Shown piece by piece: positions 49,837 through 60,768 of a DNA stretch of 64,000 nt. Location of the stretch: NCBI GenBank assembly GCA_021234535.1, contig CM037845.1:1454501-1518500 (forward strand), given 5' to 3'. Every line of letters starts with the position of its first letter. The first letter of the stretch is position 1. The notes beneath the pieces are model-generated. The model had not been told where the DNA came from. It worked only from the letters and a program-made list of their open reading frames with translations, and ran no database searches. This DNA comes from Stichopus chloronotus. Lineage: Eukaryota; Echinodermata; Holothuroidea; Aspidochirotida; Stichopodidae. The position numbers and the translations under genes are program-made.

Positions 49837-51879
49837 TTCCATGCTGTTATCGGCGATCTGTCATTCCTTGTCTTATAGGGGTATGTAATAGTGTACTTAA
49901 CGCTAGGACGACCTGTGGTTTGGATGGCTCCGTGTGTAGGGAGACTTTAGCTGATTAACTCACAATTCAAAGACACGCCACTAATCTATTTAATAAAGAG
50001 AGAGATTTGAGGGCTAAATCAGACTTGTCAATAATGTCAGTACTTCGGTGCTGCATCTGGGGGTCAATTTAGCTTAGGTGCCATCTTGGACAACGTAGGT
50101 GTCGTCTTGGACCAACGTAGTGCAGCATGCAGTTTACCTACGGGCATATAGTGGCAAATATGTCCTTCATTTGCTGACCGAGGTTCACATTACTTGTCAA
50201 GATGTTGCCAATGTTTCCACAAGTGTCATTCTGGTACTATTGCATTCACAGGGCAAACATTGTACCACATTACTTAAAATTAAACAAGTAACTTGCCCGT
50301 CATAGGGAAAGTGGGGATGTGAACTCTACATTGCTTCTGTGTAGCATGGATGAATTAAACTTCGCACATCTAATGTAAAAACCTTGGAATTACCAGCTGT
50401 TGTATATTCAAAATCCCTACAAATCATATACCTTGTTTTCACAAGTCTTAAAGTCAATTTTACTAGTAATTTGATCCAATATGCTATGGACTGTACCTCG
50501 AAATCTGTTATTTTAACCAACATTTACTTGAGTTAACGATACGATGTAATCCTGCCAAACTTCCGGCATGTTACCAACTTTAGCATAACAATCATCACAT
50601 GACGAATGTCCTTTTAAAAGAATCCTGTGCCTACACCTACAGCAAAAACATGGGAACAAGCTAGCAATAAAATTGGTTAGGATAAAATCCGTTGAAGAGT
50701 CAAAATCATGACTGGAAAATTTGTAACATTCAGCGAAAACTGCAAATAGGATGCTCTAGGCTTAGCCTACCTCACCTATGCAAATGCAGCACTGTAAAGA
50801 TGACTAATCAGACAAGGGCGATTAAATAAACAGTGTCTTATGTTTCTTTTCAGTCATTTCAAGGCATTGTAGTCAAAAATTTGTCCAGCTAGTTAGGTCA
50901 TCGAATTTTAGGGCTTATTTTTTAGGGGTGCGCGAAGTTTGGCAGTGCGCGAAGTTTGGTATATGTACTATACAGAAAATATTGGATGCCACAGTGTGCA
51001 CTTTAAAAGTTAAAAAGTTGAGACAGTGCCGCGAGCGGCAGAATAATTTTAGGTGCCACGTTTGGACATGTCTGTAAATGTGGCTCTCCTACTTCGCGCC
51101 AATGTCCCCCGTTATACTATGCATTATATTAATATGAGTCCCGGTGAACAGTGATTGATACTGCGTTGTTCATAGACACACCGATTTGGGGTTTACAGCA
51201 ATCTCGCAGAATTGGGTAATACAATTAACGTAATACAGTACGGTTAACAGCTTAGTTGTAGAAGTTAAAACATTAGAAACCTAGTCAAAGAAAAGTGGTA
51301 AAAATAGGTTTTTGTGTGAAATAGTGGGGTAAACAGCTAGTAAAGTAGTTACCTTATAATACACGGATGTAAAGTTAGTAGGAACAATATCATTAAAAGA
51401 AGTCGAATCGGCTTCCACCAGGTTTCCAAAATGTTGTTACTTCTGTATATAAGTTAACAAGTCGGACTCCGACGGGACATTTGTCGATCAGTGCAGTCGT
51501 TTGTATTAACGCAATTTTAATATTTTCGTGAACTGTAATATTTTTCAGAGTCACTTTCAAAGCTGTACTTCATTAATTCATATAAAGAGTAGCTAGGATG
51601 AGAACCAGACTACTGAGAAAGTTTCGATAATTTGGGATCTCACTTCTGCTTCAGAGCCTAAAAGTTAAACTATTGACTTTGATATCACCATAGAGACGGT
51701 GTATACAATGACTTTCTCGTTGAGACCCTACATGCAGTGATTTAATGTGACTCGACTGTGCGTTGCATTTTCCCTGTTATAACTATCATTTAAGTGGCAC
51801 ATCAACCTGGCTGGTAGTTTTAGCACCAATTCTTAATTTAAGTCACATTTAACTGTGGAAACTAAAATAGTGGTTAACC

Positions 51880-54800
51880 ATGGCACTCCACGTCACAACT
51901 GTTGTTGGAAAGTCAGGGAGACAAGGTTTGTTTTTATATTGGTTCAAGTGAAAATCACCGTCACACAGTCAGTGTTACACTACAGTGAATTGTTATCGCC
52001 TTAGTTACCCCTAACTTAGTTAGGGCTTAGGCCTAGGTAAAATTTAGGCTAGGGTATGGCCTTAGGTCGCCTAGACTAAGTCTGTAAGTTCCCTAGTCTG
52101 GGTTTGGTCATGCTCTAAGTGCATCCCAATGAGTTAATGGAAATATACTAGCCTACCTAAAAATTGTTCACGCGTAGCCTACATGATATTATTTCTACAG
52201 AAAGAGAGAAGAGACATTTCGTTGAAACGAGAGGTGTGTATGAAGAGTCTAGAAGAGGGAGACGATTCATTCACCACGGTATTGGTGAACAACCAGAGTG
52301 GACTCCTCATGCAAGACAAATAGACATACAACATTCAGAGTAAGAATTTGAATTTGAAGAATTTTACTGCTAGTGAACAAACACACCTAATTTTGTTCCA
52401 TGAATTTTGTGTCATTTGAAACATACAGCTTACTTTTCTCACTTTTTGGTAACATACTACTTTATGAATTTTTTTTTTTTTGCTTTGAATAGAAAAGGTC
52501 AGCTTGATTGGAGCTCAAGAGTTCGAAGAATTCCGGAAAAGAAGATTGAGCCACATCTCAGGGAAGAGGTTTCATTGCCACGAATAAGGTGCTATCCTGG
52601 TGAGATATCTCATTCATATTTCATATTGTTTGTAGGAATATGACATATACCAATGAACTTTATTTTGTTTCAGCCCAATGTTCATAAAGTGCATTAAGAT
52701 CATGCAAAGATCTTCAGAGTGGAGTTGGCTCCTTGCTTTATGCAAGAAGAGTCTCATTGAGCCTTCAACTACTTTGCATGGGATCCAGACATGAGAGTTC
52801 ATTTTGCTTTAAGCTTTGAGAGATCTTTTTTTCTTATTTTACTCTGTGAACATCAGCTAGTGCAACATTGTAATGGCATAATTAAATAGACAATACTTCA
52901 GTAAATGTGTTGCTTTACCTTCTCACCAATATGTCATGGGTGGGGTAGAGTGCTTATCTCCTTAGCAGTACCTAAGGTGTGAAATGAGTGCACTGACTCC
53001 CTTCACCAAATTACAAGTAATTTTGAGTATCATTTCCAAGTGCAATTTCCATATTCTCTGTCACACAGGAAAATACCAGAGGTCTGAGACAGAATGGACA
53101 GCCTATCCAGAGGGTTTCAAGCAAGGGAAAAAATGTAGATTTGACGTCCAAGGATTAACATGTCCAGTGTACCTTGCAAACAAGATTAGTACACAAGAAA
53201 TCAGTCACTTCATGCGCTTTGGAGGCAAAAGAAAATGTAGGTTTTAAACTGATATAGTTATTGTCTTCATTTTGTAACTTATTCAGAGGGCAATAAGCCT
53301 AATGGGATGAATGTGGAGAGGCAGTGTGGGAAAGGCAAGGGTGGGGGGGGTGTGGTTGCAAGTTGAGAGTATGGATTTAAGTATTACATCATGGTGGATA
53401 AATACCCCTTGTGAAATTGATGTACTGTACAAAGCAAACTCTTTTTTTGCAGTATATGTGATCCTATATCTTTATTTGGATAAAACTGTGTGTAGCTGTA
53501 CCATAGATTTGGCACTCAGTACCTTCAACTTCTTTTGTTTACATTATATGCCATCCAGGAGTAAAAGCCTGGAATGATACTGTTCCCTGTTTCAAGCACC
53601 ATACATATCCTCAAGCAATTTGTAGTAAGTAGTATAATTGTTGATCTTGGCTCTTTTCCTCATTATCATACTTATTTTGAAAATTTCTGTATTACAGTTT
53701 CTTCTTATTGGGAAAAACGTGGCGGAATACCTTGCGCTGCTCTCGGTGACAAAAGTTATCAGGCTCCAGAATATTCAAAGGACTTTCATAGCATTGGCTC
53801 AACACGACCAATAGTTTGCTTTGGGTGAGTGGCTTTGAATAAATAAACTGGTAGTCTATTGTTTAAATTAGTAAACTGGAGATGGCAGTGCTGTGAATGT
53901 CAATGTTTTACCACAGGTTAGTAGTATTGCCTCAACGGTATTGCTCTGGTATTATGTAAGGGCAAAGGTGATGTGTTGTTTAGTTTGGAATAAAAAATAT
54001 GTGTGACTCAGTGTGGCAAATTGTTCTACTTACCTTCATAGATGGTAGGTCTGCTGAAGTGTAGGCTCATTGTTTCAAAAGCTTTTCTTGTTTTATGCAT
54101 CTGCATATGAACCTCATTACTAGTGAGGGATACCGGAAATATAGTTTGAAAAAATGTTTCCCTTGAACTCCACACCCTTGGCCCCCATTCCCCCACCTTT
54201 TGCTCTTGAGCAAAGAATGGCAAAAACATTTCTGTTGTTTTTAGGAAATTGTGCCATATTGAACCAGGTAGGGAGTAATATCTCATCATATATAAATCAC
54301 CATACAGTCATTCAATTAATTTCAGTGAATTATAAACTTCTGTATTCTTATATGCTTTCATTAATTGTTGTTGCTGCACATGTCTAGAAAAGACAAAATT
54401 CTATCACTTGCTTTAAAAACTTTTGTCTTGAAAAGTCTTAAGAATGAAAGAAAATTATTTGAGGTTAATTCACCAGAGAAATTTAATTACACCAATTGTC
54501 TTCCTGTATTAACCTTTACAGAATTCTAGTAAATGTTGTTAGTGTTTTATGTGCAAAGCTACTGTGATTTTGACAATGTTTAATGTGGTACAGTTTATGG
54601 GAGCATGTGAAGACCATGTCTTGTATTGTTACTCTGTCCATCTGTCATAGTTAATTGTGTTTTTTTGCAAAAATGCATGATTACCTCAACTTATCTCCAG
54701 TTTTGCATTTACATTTTTTTTTCAAAAAAATTTTATTTTGTCTCATTACAGAGGTCCCATTACTACAAAACCAGACACATTTGTGCCATTGCAAGATTGT

Positions 54801-55313
54801 GAATTTGATCACAGGTATTTTTTATTTCTTTTTTTCTACCCCTAAAAGCGCATAACTTTACTCTTTTGCAGCAAAATGTCTTTAAAGCTATCCAGTTTAT
54901 AATACAAGTGATTGCCTTACTTCTCTGTACGAGTAGGATTCACTGGTTCATGTTCTTGCTGGTGAGGCATGTGAAAGAAGGACTTATCTGTGGTTAAATG
55001 TCACTTATTTAAAAAAGGACAGTGTTTGCAAAATTTCATGGAACAGTTGGAACTATTTCACACTTTGGGCTGATGTCCTGTAACTTTGCATCTCTTTTCA
55101 ATGTGATGTGCAGTACATAAATCAATACTTTCACCACAGAAAAATTGTTTTGATTTCTTCAACAGAGACTGTTATAAATTTAGGGAGAGACAGCGAAAGT
55201 TTCAAGAGGAGGTCAATCATGTCGCTGCTTTAGATGACTGGAGTCCAGCAGCAGTGCTTGTTCCTCCTGTGGTATGGGAGGATGGGAGGAAGACCATCAC
55301 CACAACCACATGA
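51880..55313 (+). CDS. Complete eight-exon gene, unrecognised 286-residue protein
   Basis: Exons: 51880-51925, 52201-52339, 52493-52599, 53069-53236, 53562-53624, 53698-53824, 54752-54814 and 55166-55313 (stop TGA 55311). Every join keeps phase (1,2,1,1,1,2,2) and the total is 286 codons. The start ATG (ACCATGG) is a good Kozak match. The product begins MALHVTTVVGKSGRQ. It has no signal peptide or membrane segment and is rich in R, E, P and aromatic residues, with isolated cysteines and short motifs such as EWTAYPEGF, MRFGGKRK, SYWEKRGGIPCA and STRPIVCFGGP; it ends VVWEDGRKTITTTT. Such short, turn-rich, basic sequences are typical of microtubule-lining ciliary proteins, and the gene is head to head with CFAP298. 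That role is inference; I cannot name an orthologue. Exon 5 begins at the second AG of a CAGGAG acceptor, because the first would create a stop. Confidence 0.75.
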
Positions 55314-55760
55314 CTCTCTGAGACAGCCTCTCCACATCAGTAGATGGATAGATGGATGAGCACAGTAGCCAACATGATGTTGCTAATGACCATCTTATCC
55401 TCAACCTAACTCTATTTCTTGCCACCAATTTGGTGTTTATTTTTGCGTACATATCACAAGTCATTTCGGATAAAATCCATCCAAACTTACCACCTTTGAG
55501 GAGATTTATTTTTCTATGATGATATTAATTGCAGTCATTTTATAGTTGGTGCATATGCCTTCCTTCTTCAGATGATGAAGCAATATTATAAATTGGAGTA
55601 TACCAACTGTTTGGAATTTTCTCTTTCTTTTTGATATTTCTTATTTTTATACATCAAAAGGACTTAAACGGTTGCCTGAGTTAATTGCCTCAGTTAGCTG
55701 CAGTCCAAGTTTTGTCATATATCTTGATTTCTGTATACATCCATCCAGGAAGCAAGAAGG

Positions 55761-55832
55761 CTTCAGTGAATTAACCATTTACATCAAACTAGCAAGAAAG
55801 CTACCTGGATGTAAATAGTTTATTCACTGAAG
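55761..55832 (+). repeat. Long imperfect hairpin in the presumed 3' UTR
   Basis: CTTCAGTGAATTAACCATTT plus ACATC (55761-55785) pairs with its reverse complement at 55808-55832 over 25 positions with two mismatches, leaving a 22-nt loop. It lies about 450 nt after the stop of the 286-residue gene. It could be a 3' UTR structure, the remains of an inverted-repeat element, or a small-RNA precursor. Confidence 0.6.
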
Positions 55833-55909
55833 AACTTTATTGTCCAATGAACCTGACCTTAGTCTCAAGAATAGTTGAAAATTTCTTTTAAATTATGGCC
55901 AGGAGAGAT

Positions 55910-55990
55910 GTGTGCTTCATGTGTGTGCTGTATGTGTGTGCTGCATGTGCACGTTGGATGTGTGCAATGTGTTTGTTTTATGTTCCCTAT
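55910..55990. repeat. Degenerate TGTGTGC-type tandem repeat
   Basis: Words such as TGTGTGTGCTGTATG, TGTGTGCTGCATG and TGTGTGCTATATG recur at irregular 12-18-bp spacing. Confidence 0.6.
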
Positions 55991-57411
55991 GTGTGTGCTA
56001 TATGTCAGGAAAAGAACTGTAAAAGAATTTAAACTTTTGATGGAGACTTTTATGTGAAAAAGCAACATGATAAATGAACCTACACATGTGATGAAAGTGC
56101 GGAGTGATATGTCAAAATATTAGGTACAGTTTTTTTCCCCGTTTGAGAAGGGGGCATGCAGCTGGAATCAAATAGGCTCATTTAGTCAAAGTTCCCAATG
56201 CAAATGATGCATTGCCTCATCAAATCTGTCTTATCATAATTTGTTGCATCTTGTGTATGATTACAGATCACCAAGTCTGTTACGCTTGTAGAAGTGAGAG
56301 CATCTTGTACGATGTTATTCTCGTCTTGACACAACACCGTGTTACTAAATGCACATGCATGATAGATCTCTACATTTGAATGATCCATTGGAGAACTATG
56401 GCTAAATCAAGCTGTTCAGTTCAAGTCTCATCTGGAGCAGGGAGGTGCAAATCTTTGCTCACTATCTTTCATCAAAGGAGGCTTCAATTTGTGTATTTCC
56501 AATGGGGGTTGGTGAGATAGTTACAGTTGTGAAGGGAAGAGCAAGTCCTGGTTTCAATGGATTGGAGCTCCTTTTACACTGAGATTGAAATATAGTTTAA
56601 ATCCAGTTTGCAGTTTGAAAGTGCTGGTCACTTCAACATGCATCCCTGGATAAGATTCTACTTGAACTAAAGTACAGATTCCATTATATATGGACTTTGT
56701 TGCTTTCCATGACACCAATGTTTTTCAGTATTTTTCGAAGTACATATTGATTTATCCAGGTTAATGAATAGATTGCTATATTTCCAAAGAATTTCTGGAT
56801 ATTTGAATTTCTGGTTTCCATATGCCCTCTCTGCATTATCCTGTGAATCTGTTCTGTCATTTAGTTTCATGTGGCACAAATAATCTTCAAGCCTGTCACA
56901 GAAGTTCCATCATACGAGTCAGCCTAGGCTCCTAGAAGTTGCTGAGTTTTATAATTATTTCCATCATCAGAATAACATCGATAGGCTCATCTGCATAGCA
57001 TTTGATCTCCGCTGCAAATTCCTTGCGATAACTTAAAGGAACATATCAATTCACGGTTCCTCCAAGAACAGGGATAGCCAACTTGCGGGCCATATGTGGT
57101 CAGCAAAAAGGCACCATGCGGCTCCCAAACCCCATTTTGAACAGAAATAAAACTTAGAATAAAAAGGAAACGAACAAATGAGGGGCTGAATTACAAATAT
57201 TATCCATATAAAGCTTGTAGTAACTAATATTTTGTTGTCAAATGTTACACTCACGATGTATGCCGATAGTAACCTACCGAATTTTCACTTTTTTTTCGCT
57301 TTGCCACAGATATTTCTCCACAGTTTTAGCGCAATTCTCTTGTCTTACTCTTTGTCCGTATCCTGTGGGAACATTGATTTTAAACAGTACAGATAATATA
57401 AAGGGATATTT

Positions 57412-58131
57412 ACGGAAGACTAATGCGGCCATGCAGAAAAAATAAAAACCATAGAAAAACACGAGAGAGAAAAATTTTAAAACGACAAACATTTTTTTTT
57501 TTTTTTTAATTTACAAACATTTTAAAAAACGAAAAACAAAAATTTTTGTTTTGTTTTACAAAAATTTTAAAAACGAAAAAATCTGTTTTTTGTTTAAAAA
57601 AAAGTCAAAAAGACAGCTGAAAAGGTTAGGACTAGCAAAAAGGAAACGCCATGCTGACCTAGCCGACGTTGTCGAATTAATACAGTGGCAAATACAGTCA
57701 CCTGGACAATGCTATAGGCATAGATGGATGCATCTAAAGTGTTTGCAGAATGACCTAAATATTGATAAAGAAACTGTGCACATTACTCTTAGTGTGTTAG
57801 ACCCCATTAGAGTGGCACTTAGGTCCAGCTGGGGACATTTGTACAGGAGAGCATACCATGCAAGTGGTTCCAATTATATCTGACATGTGGACGGATATGA
57901 TAAACGTAAGTCATTTGGTTTCGGAATCAATGGATGCATCGATGTGTTTTCACGAAAACTGATTTGGTGTGAATGCTATAAACCAAAAAAACAACTTTTT
58001 GTTTTTCGTTTTTAAAATTTTTGTTAAATTTTTTAAAACAAAAAACAAATTTTTGTTTTTCGTTTTAACATCTTTCTCGCGAGTGTATTTTATGGGTATT
58101 TTTTTTCTGCATGGCCGCATTAGTCTTCCGT
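57412..58131 (+). mobile_element. 720-bp terminal-inverted-repeat element with integrase remnant
   Basis: The left end (ACGGAAGACTAATGCGGCCA and onward from 57412) is the exact inverse of the right end (58131 leftwards) for 31 nt. Similarity then continues for roughly 150-190 nt of A/T-rich sequence with CGAAAAACAAAAATTT words. ATTT stands directly outside both ends (57408-57411 and 58132-58135), a likely 4-bp target duplication. The middle encodes a broken rve/DDE-type integrase fragment, so this is a deletion derivative of an autonomous DNA transposon. A 4-bp duplication with an integrase-like transposase recalls the Ginger group, but the terminal bases are not the usual TGT. The family is left open. 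Confidence 0.8.
57590..57960 (+). pseudogene. Integrase-like (rve/DDE) transposase fragment, broken
   Basis: The frame reads KRQLKRLGLAKRKRHADLAD, then GQCYRHRWMHLKCLQND, then RRAYHASGSNYI. It stops at a TGA where related proteins have Trp before HVDGYDK. Beyond the stop the same frame goes on with HVDGYDKRKSFGFGINGCID and SRKLIWCECYK. This is the N-terminal and first-Asp part of a widespread integrase-core protein of aquatic animals; the D in HVDGYDK would be the first catalytic Asp. The rest of the catalytic core is absent, so the copy cannot be active. Confidence 0.7.
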
Positions 58132-59322
58132 ATTTCACAGAGATTTGTTTTTAGCAATTTATCATGTCATAACAGGCCCAGACAATACAAAAACACATTT
58201 TTAACATACACTCTTGAGCATAACGTAATTTAAAATGGTAAGGTATGGCTGACAATTACTCAGGTGTACGAGCAGGATGGCAAAGCGGACACACAGCCCT
58301 CAACCTTTTTCTCTCCAAAATAGCAAACTGTGCCCTCCAGTTAAAGAAAGTGTACCCTCATGATAAAGAACTGTCTTTTAGGTACTTTACGACGTTTTGT
58401 TAATATTAACATTTATTTCATTCTAGTTTTTATTTAAAATGGCCATCTAGAGCTGACCAGTTGGCATCTGAGAAAGCTTCACTTAAAATTGGTCGACAGT
58501 TAGTGCTGCCACATTAGTACACCAAATAAATATCAGATCGCTGTAGTCAGTGGCTCACAAAGTCATTTCAAACAACCTTCTGGTCCGTCTGATAAATTCA
58601 TAGGGAACCGCTGATCCATGTGGTGATGAAAAAAAAATATATGATGATATATGATATAATGCAGTGTGACCCAGACTCTCTACAAGATGGGGAGAAAAGA
58701 TAGATGAAGGAGTTTTACCCGATGAATACCAAACCACTAACATTACTCGTAAATGCTCCCCGGATATTTGCTTATTATCTCCATGGGAAACAGCCCTAAC
58801 ACAGTAACGTCACAAAGGTTGTTTTCGAAGGGGGGTCAAGAGACTCGATTTGCGTCCCTAAGGTGTGGCTAGAATTTTGTTTTCTAGGGGTCCCGGTCCT
58901 TAGACAGGCTGTACGACCCTCAGGGGTATGTAGGCCTGTCAAGTCACCTGCATGGGGGGGGGGGGTCACCTGCATTTTTGTCGTCTGCCGATCATCCGAA
59001 TCATCCGCATCTAATCTCTCGCATTGCACATACTTGTGTTAGAGAAAAAAGAATTGTTGCTTTTGAGCATAGGCTAAACTCAGTTTACTGAAATCAAAAT
59101 TCTAGAAAAATATCGCCAAACCACCAAAGATGGGAAATTATAGGGGGGGGGGGAGTAGGGCGGCAACTAAGTGCCCACAAGACTATCTAAGCGTAGAGCC
59201 ACCATCAGTCGAAGCGGAGCCTACTGGCTTTGCAAGTTCCCAGGTGGCCGGAAACATCATTTTCTGAGTGTTCTTAGATTTATCCAGCCTTGAAATGAGG
59301 ATGTGATGTAGTATAGAATTTG

Positions 59323-59470
59323 AATTATGCATCCTCTTTCATTTATTCTCATTTAGAGCTTGGAAAATATTGAGGAGGGGCTAAACATAGCATTAGCCCC
59401 TTACTTTTTCATTGAGGGAGCTGAGACACAAAGTCCCCCACCGGTTCCACTACCGTTGCAAGACATGCTA
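59323..59470 (-). repeat. Dispersed repeat, copy 2
   Basis: Reverse orientation relative to 35968-36106. The shared end AATTATGCATCCTCTTTCAT (59323-59342) is followed by TTAT, AGCCCCT words and a T-rich part. Outside the shared 23 bp the similarity is loose. Confidence 0.4.
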
Positions 59471-59639
59471 AAAAATTACAAAAGCTAAAAAGTACAAAGT
59501 AACCATAATTGCTTTCAACACTTTGATTTATATGGACTTCACGAATTCACATACAGAACGTGATTCCACTCCATCAATTCAGTAAATAATTTCGTAATTT
59601 TAATTATTTTGGAAAACAAGTGGCCCAAATATGATCGTT

Positions 59640-60190
59640 TCATCATGGAAAGGGGATATAAAGCAAATTTCGTCAAAACTTCACCGAACTCAAAGCATTG
59701 TATACACCTTGGTTTTTATAAATCACCCCCTAGAAGCCCAATCCTACCTAAGACCCTGTGTTAGACCTATTCTTAAAAACAGCGGTTTCGTCTGGGATAA
59801 CTGTCGACAAACAAAATATCTACAAACAAAATAATGAACCAAACTGAAATGGTCCAAAGACGTGCTACAAGGTTTGTCCTCCACCTCGACAACCCCCGAC
59901 AACCCTTTTCGGTTAGGTCTAAGAGAAATACAGAGGATGTAGACAAGCTAGATTATCAATATTTTACAAGACTGAGTGTCAACTTGTTGCTGCTTGATCC
60001 AACTAAGTATCTTATTTCTGAAAATCACAAACTCCCCTCACGTCGTGAAAATTCACAGACCAGCTTGGCCTACTATATATCCAGTTCTTATAGGATTATT
60101 ATAATATGTCTCTCCCCCTTCCCCTGCAATGTAAGTGATTGGAACTAATAAATAGTTCCGAAATATTTACCTGACAATGTCATGAAGGTT
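59640..60190 (+). mobile_element. LINE reverse-transcriptase C-terminal fragment
   Basis: Interrupted frames read YLRPCVRPILKNSGFVWD, then a stop-broken stretch with EMVQRRATRFVLH, then LDYQYFTRLSVNLLLLDPTKYL and a VSDWN-like end. This order (R-P-I-L-x-x-S-x-x-V-W-D, K-x-E-M-V-Q-R-R-A-A-R-F-V) is the tail of the ORF2 protein of non-LTR retrotransposons, after the polymerase domain. Several stops and frameshifts show it is dead. The clade was not resolved. Confidence 0.7.
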
Positions 60191-60518
60191 CTCTCATTAC
60201 CCGGCCTCCAATAACCTGTTTCAAGCAGATTAGAGTGCCCAGCATAGCCAATATGCCACGCTAGTGCAGGGTCTTCATTTGTTTGACTGTGGCACTATTC
60301 TGGATGATGATGGTTGATTTTGGTCGTGTGTGGACCCTGGGAGACGGGGAACTCGGAAGGAGACATCTCCAAAAAGTCCCCCCCCCCCCCACACCATTTT
60401 TATAACTGATGAAAGCTGTGATGAATCTCTACGATATTGATCATTTAAAACATAAAAATATAATATAGATTGCAAAAAGAAACTGCCGTAGGTAACTTCA
60501 CATTGGCTGCAGTAAATC

Positions 60519-60559
60519 GTGCAATATTTGGGCACGAGTCTTGTGCCCAAATATTGCAC
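60519..60559. repeat. Perfect 17-bp hairpin upstream of ABCB7
   Basis: GTGCAATATTTGGGCAC at 60519-60535 and its exact reverse complement at 60543-60559 are separated by the 7-nt loop GAGTCTT. It lies 210 bp before the chosen ABCB7 start codon, in the likely promoter or 5' UTR. The loop is not the CAGWG of an iron-responsive element. Confidence 0.75.
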
Positions 60560-60768
60560 AATTTGCCATGTAGACTCCTCCCTCCCCAGGACTGCAAATG
60601 GTGAAACCCTTCCCCACCTTTGGAAATGGATCCACGCCCTTGGTTGTAACCGGGAAAATGCAAGACACGTACGGTAATGCTTATCCACCCAATGATCAGG
60701 TACATAGCCACAATATTCGACAATACGGTGAACATCCGTTAGAACCTCTGAGACAACTTTCTGCGCGA

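Larger units (their letters stand above)
47722..51879. promoter_or_regulatory. Region between divergent CFAP298 and the 286-residue gene
   Basis: The start codons of the two genes point away from each other across 4.2 kb. The right part (50900-51120) is unusually CpG-rich. It has two copies of GTGCGCGAAGTTTGG (50928-50942 and 50945-50959) and TTCGCGCCAAT at 51093-51103, which combines an E2F-like word with a CCAAT box. I take this as the likely promoter zone of at least one of the genes. The left part holds the repeats at 47963-48097, 49255-49360 and 49686-49836. Confidence 0.45.
55314..60768. other. Gene-free interval rich in element debris
   Basis: Apart from the elements listed separately I see no exon. 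It also holds an 11-bp direct repeat (GTCACCTGCAT at 58943 and 58965) flanking a G12 run, and a C run at 60379-60390. Confidence 0.5.

Noticed and set aside
51873..51890. X-box at the start codon of the 286-residue gene (GGTTAACCATGGCAC)
   Set aside because: The right half does not fit RGYAAC; the word is explained by the Kozak context.
52407..53577. Separate small open frames across the 286-residue gene
   Set aside because: They are single exons read through into introns; the spliced model uses their coding parts and explains where each ends.
57069..57135. hAT-like element end (TTGCGGGCCATATGTGG, ATGCGGCTCCC)
   Set aside because: The words resemble common non-autonomous hAT elements, but I found no inverted partner or target duplication.
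58943..58975. Insertion flanked by the 11-bp direct repeat GTCACCTGCAT
   Set aside because: Only a G12 run lies between the copies; slippage or an assembly effect is simpler than an insertion.
60519..60559. Iron-responsive element upstream of ABCB7
   Set aside because: The loop is GAGTCTT and there is no bulged C at the required distance; only the hairpin itself is supported.
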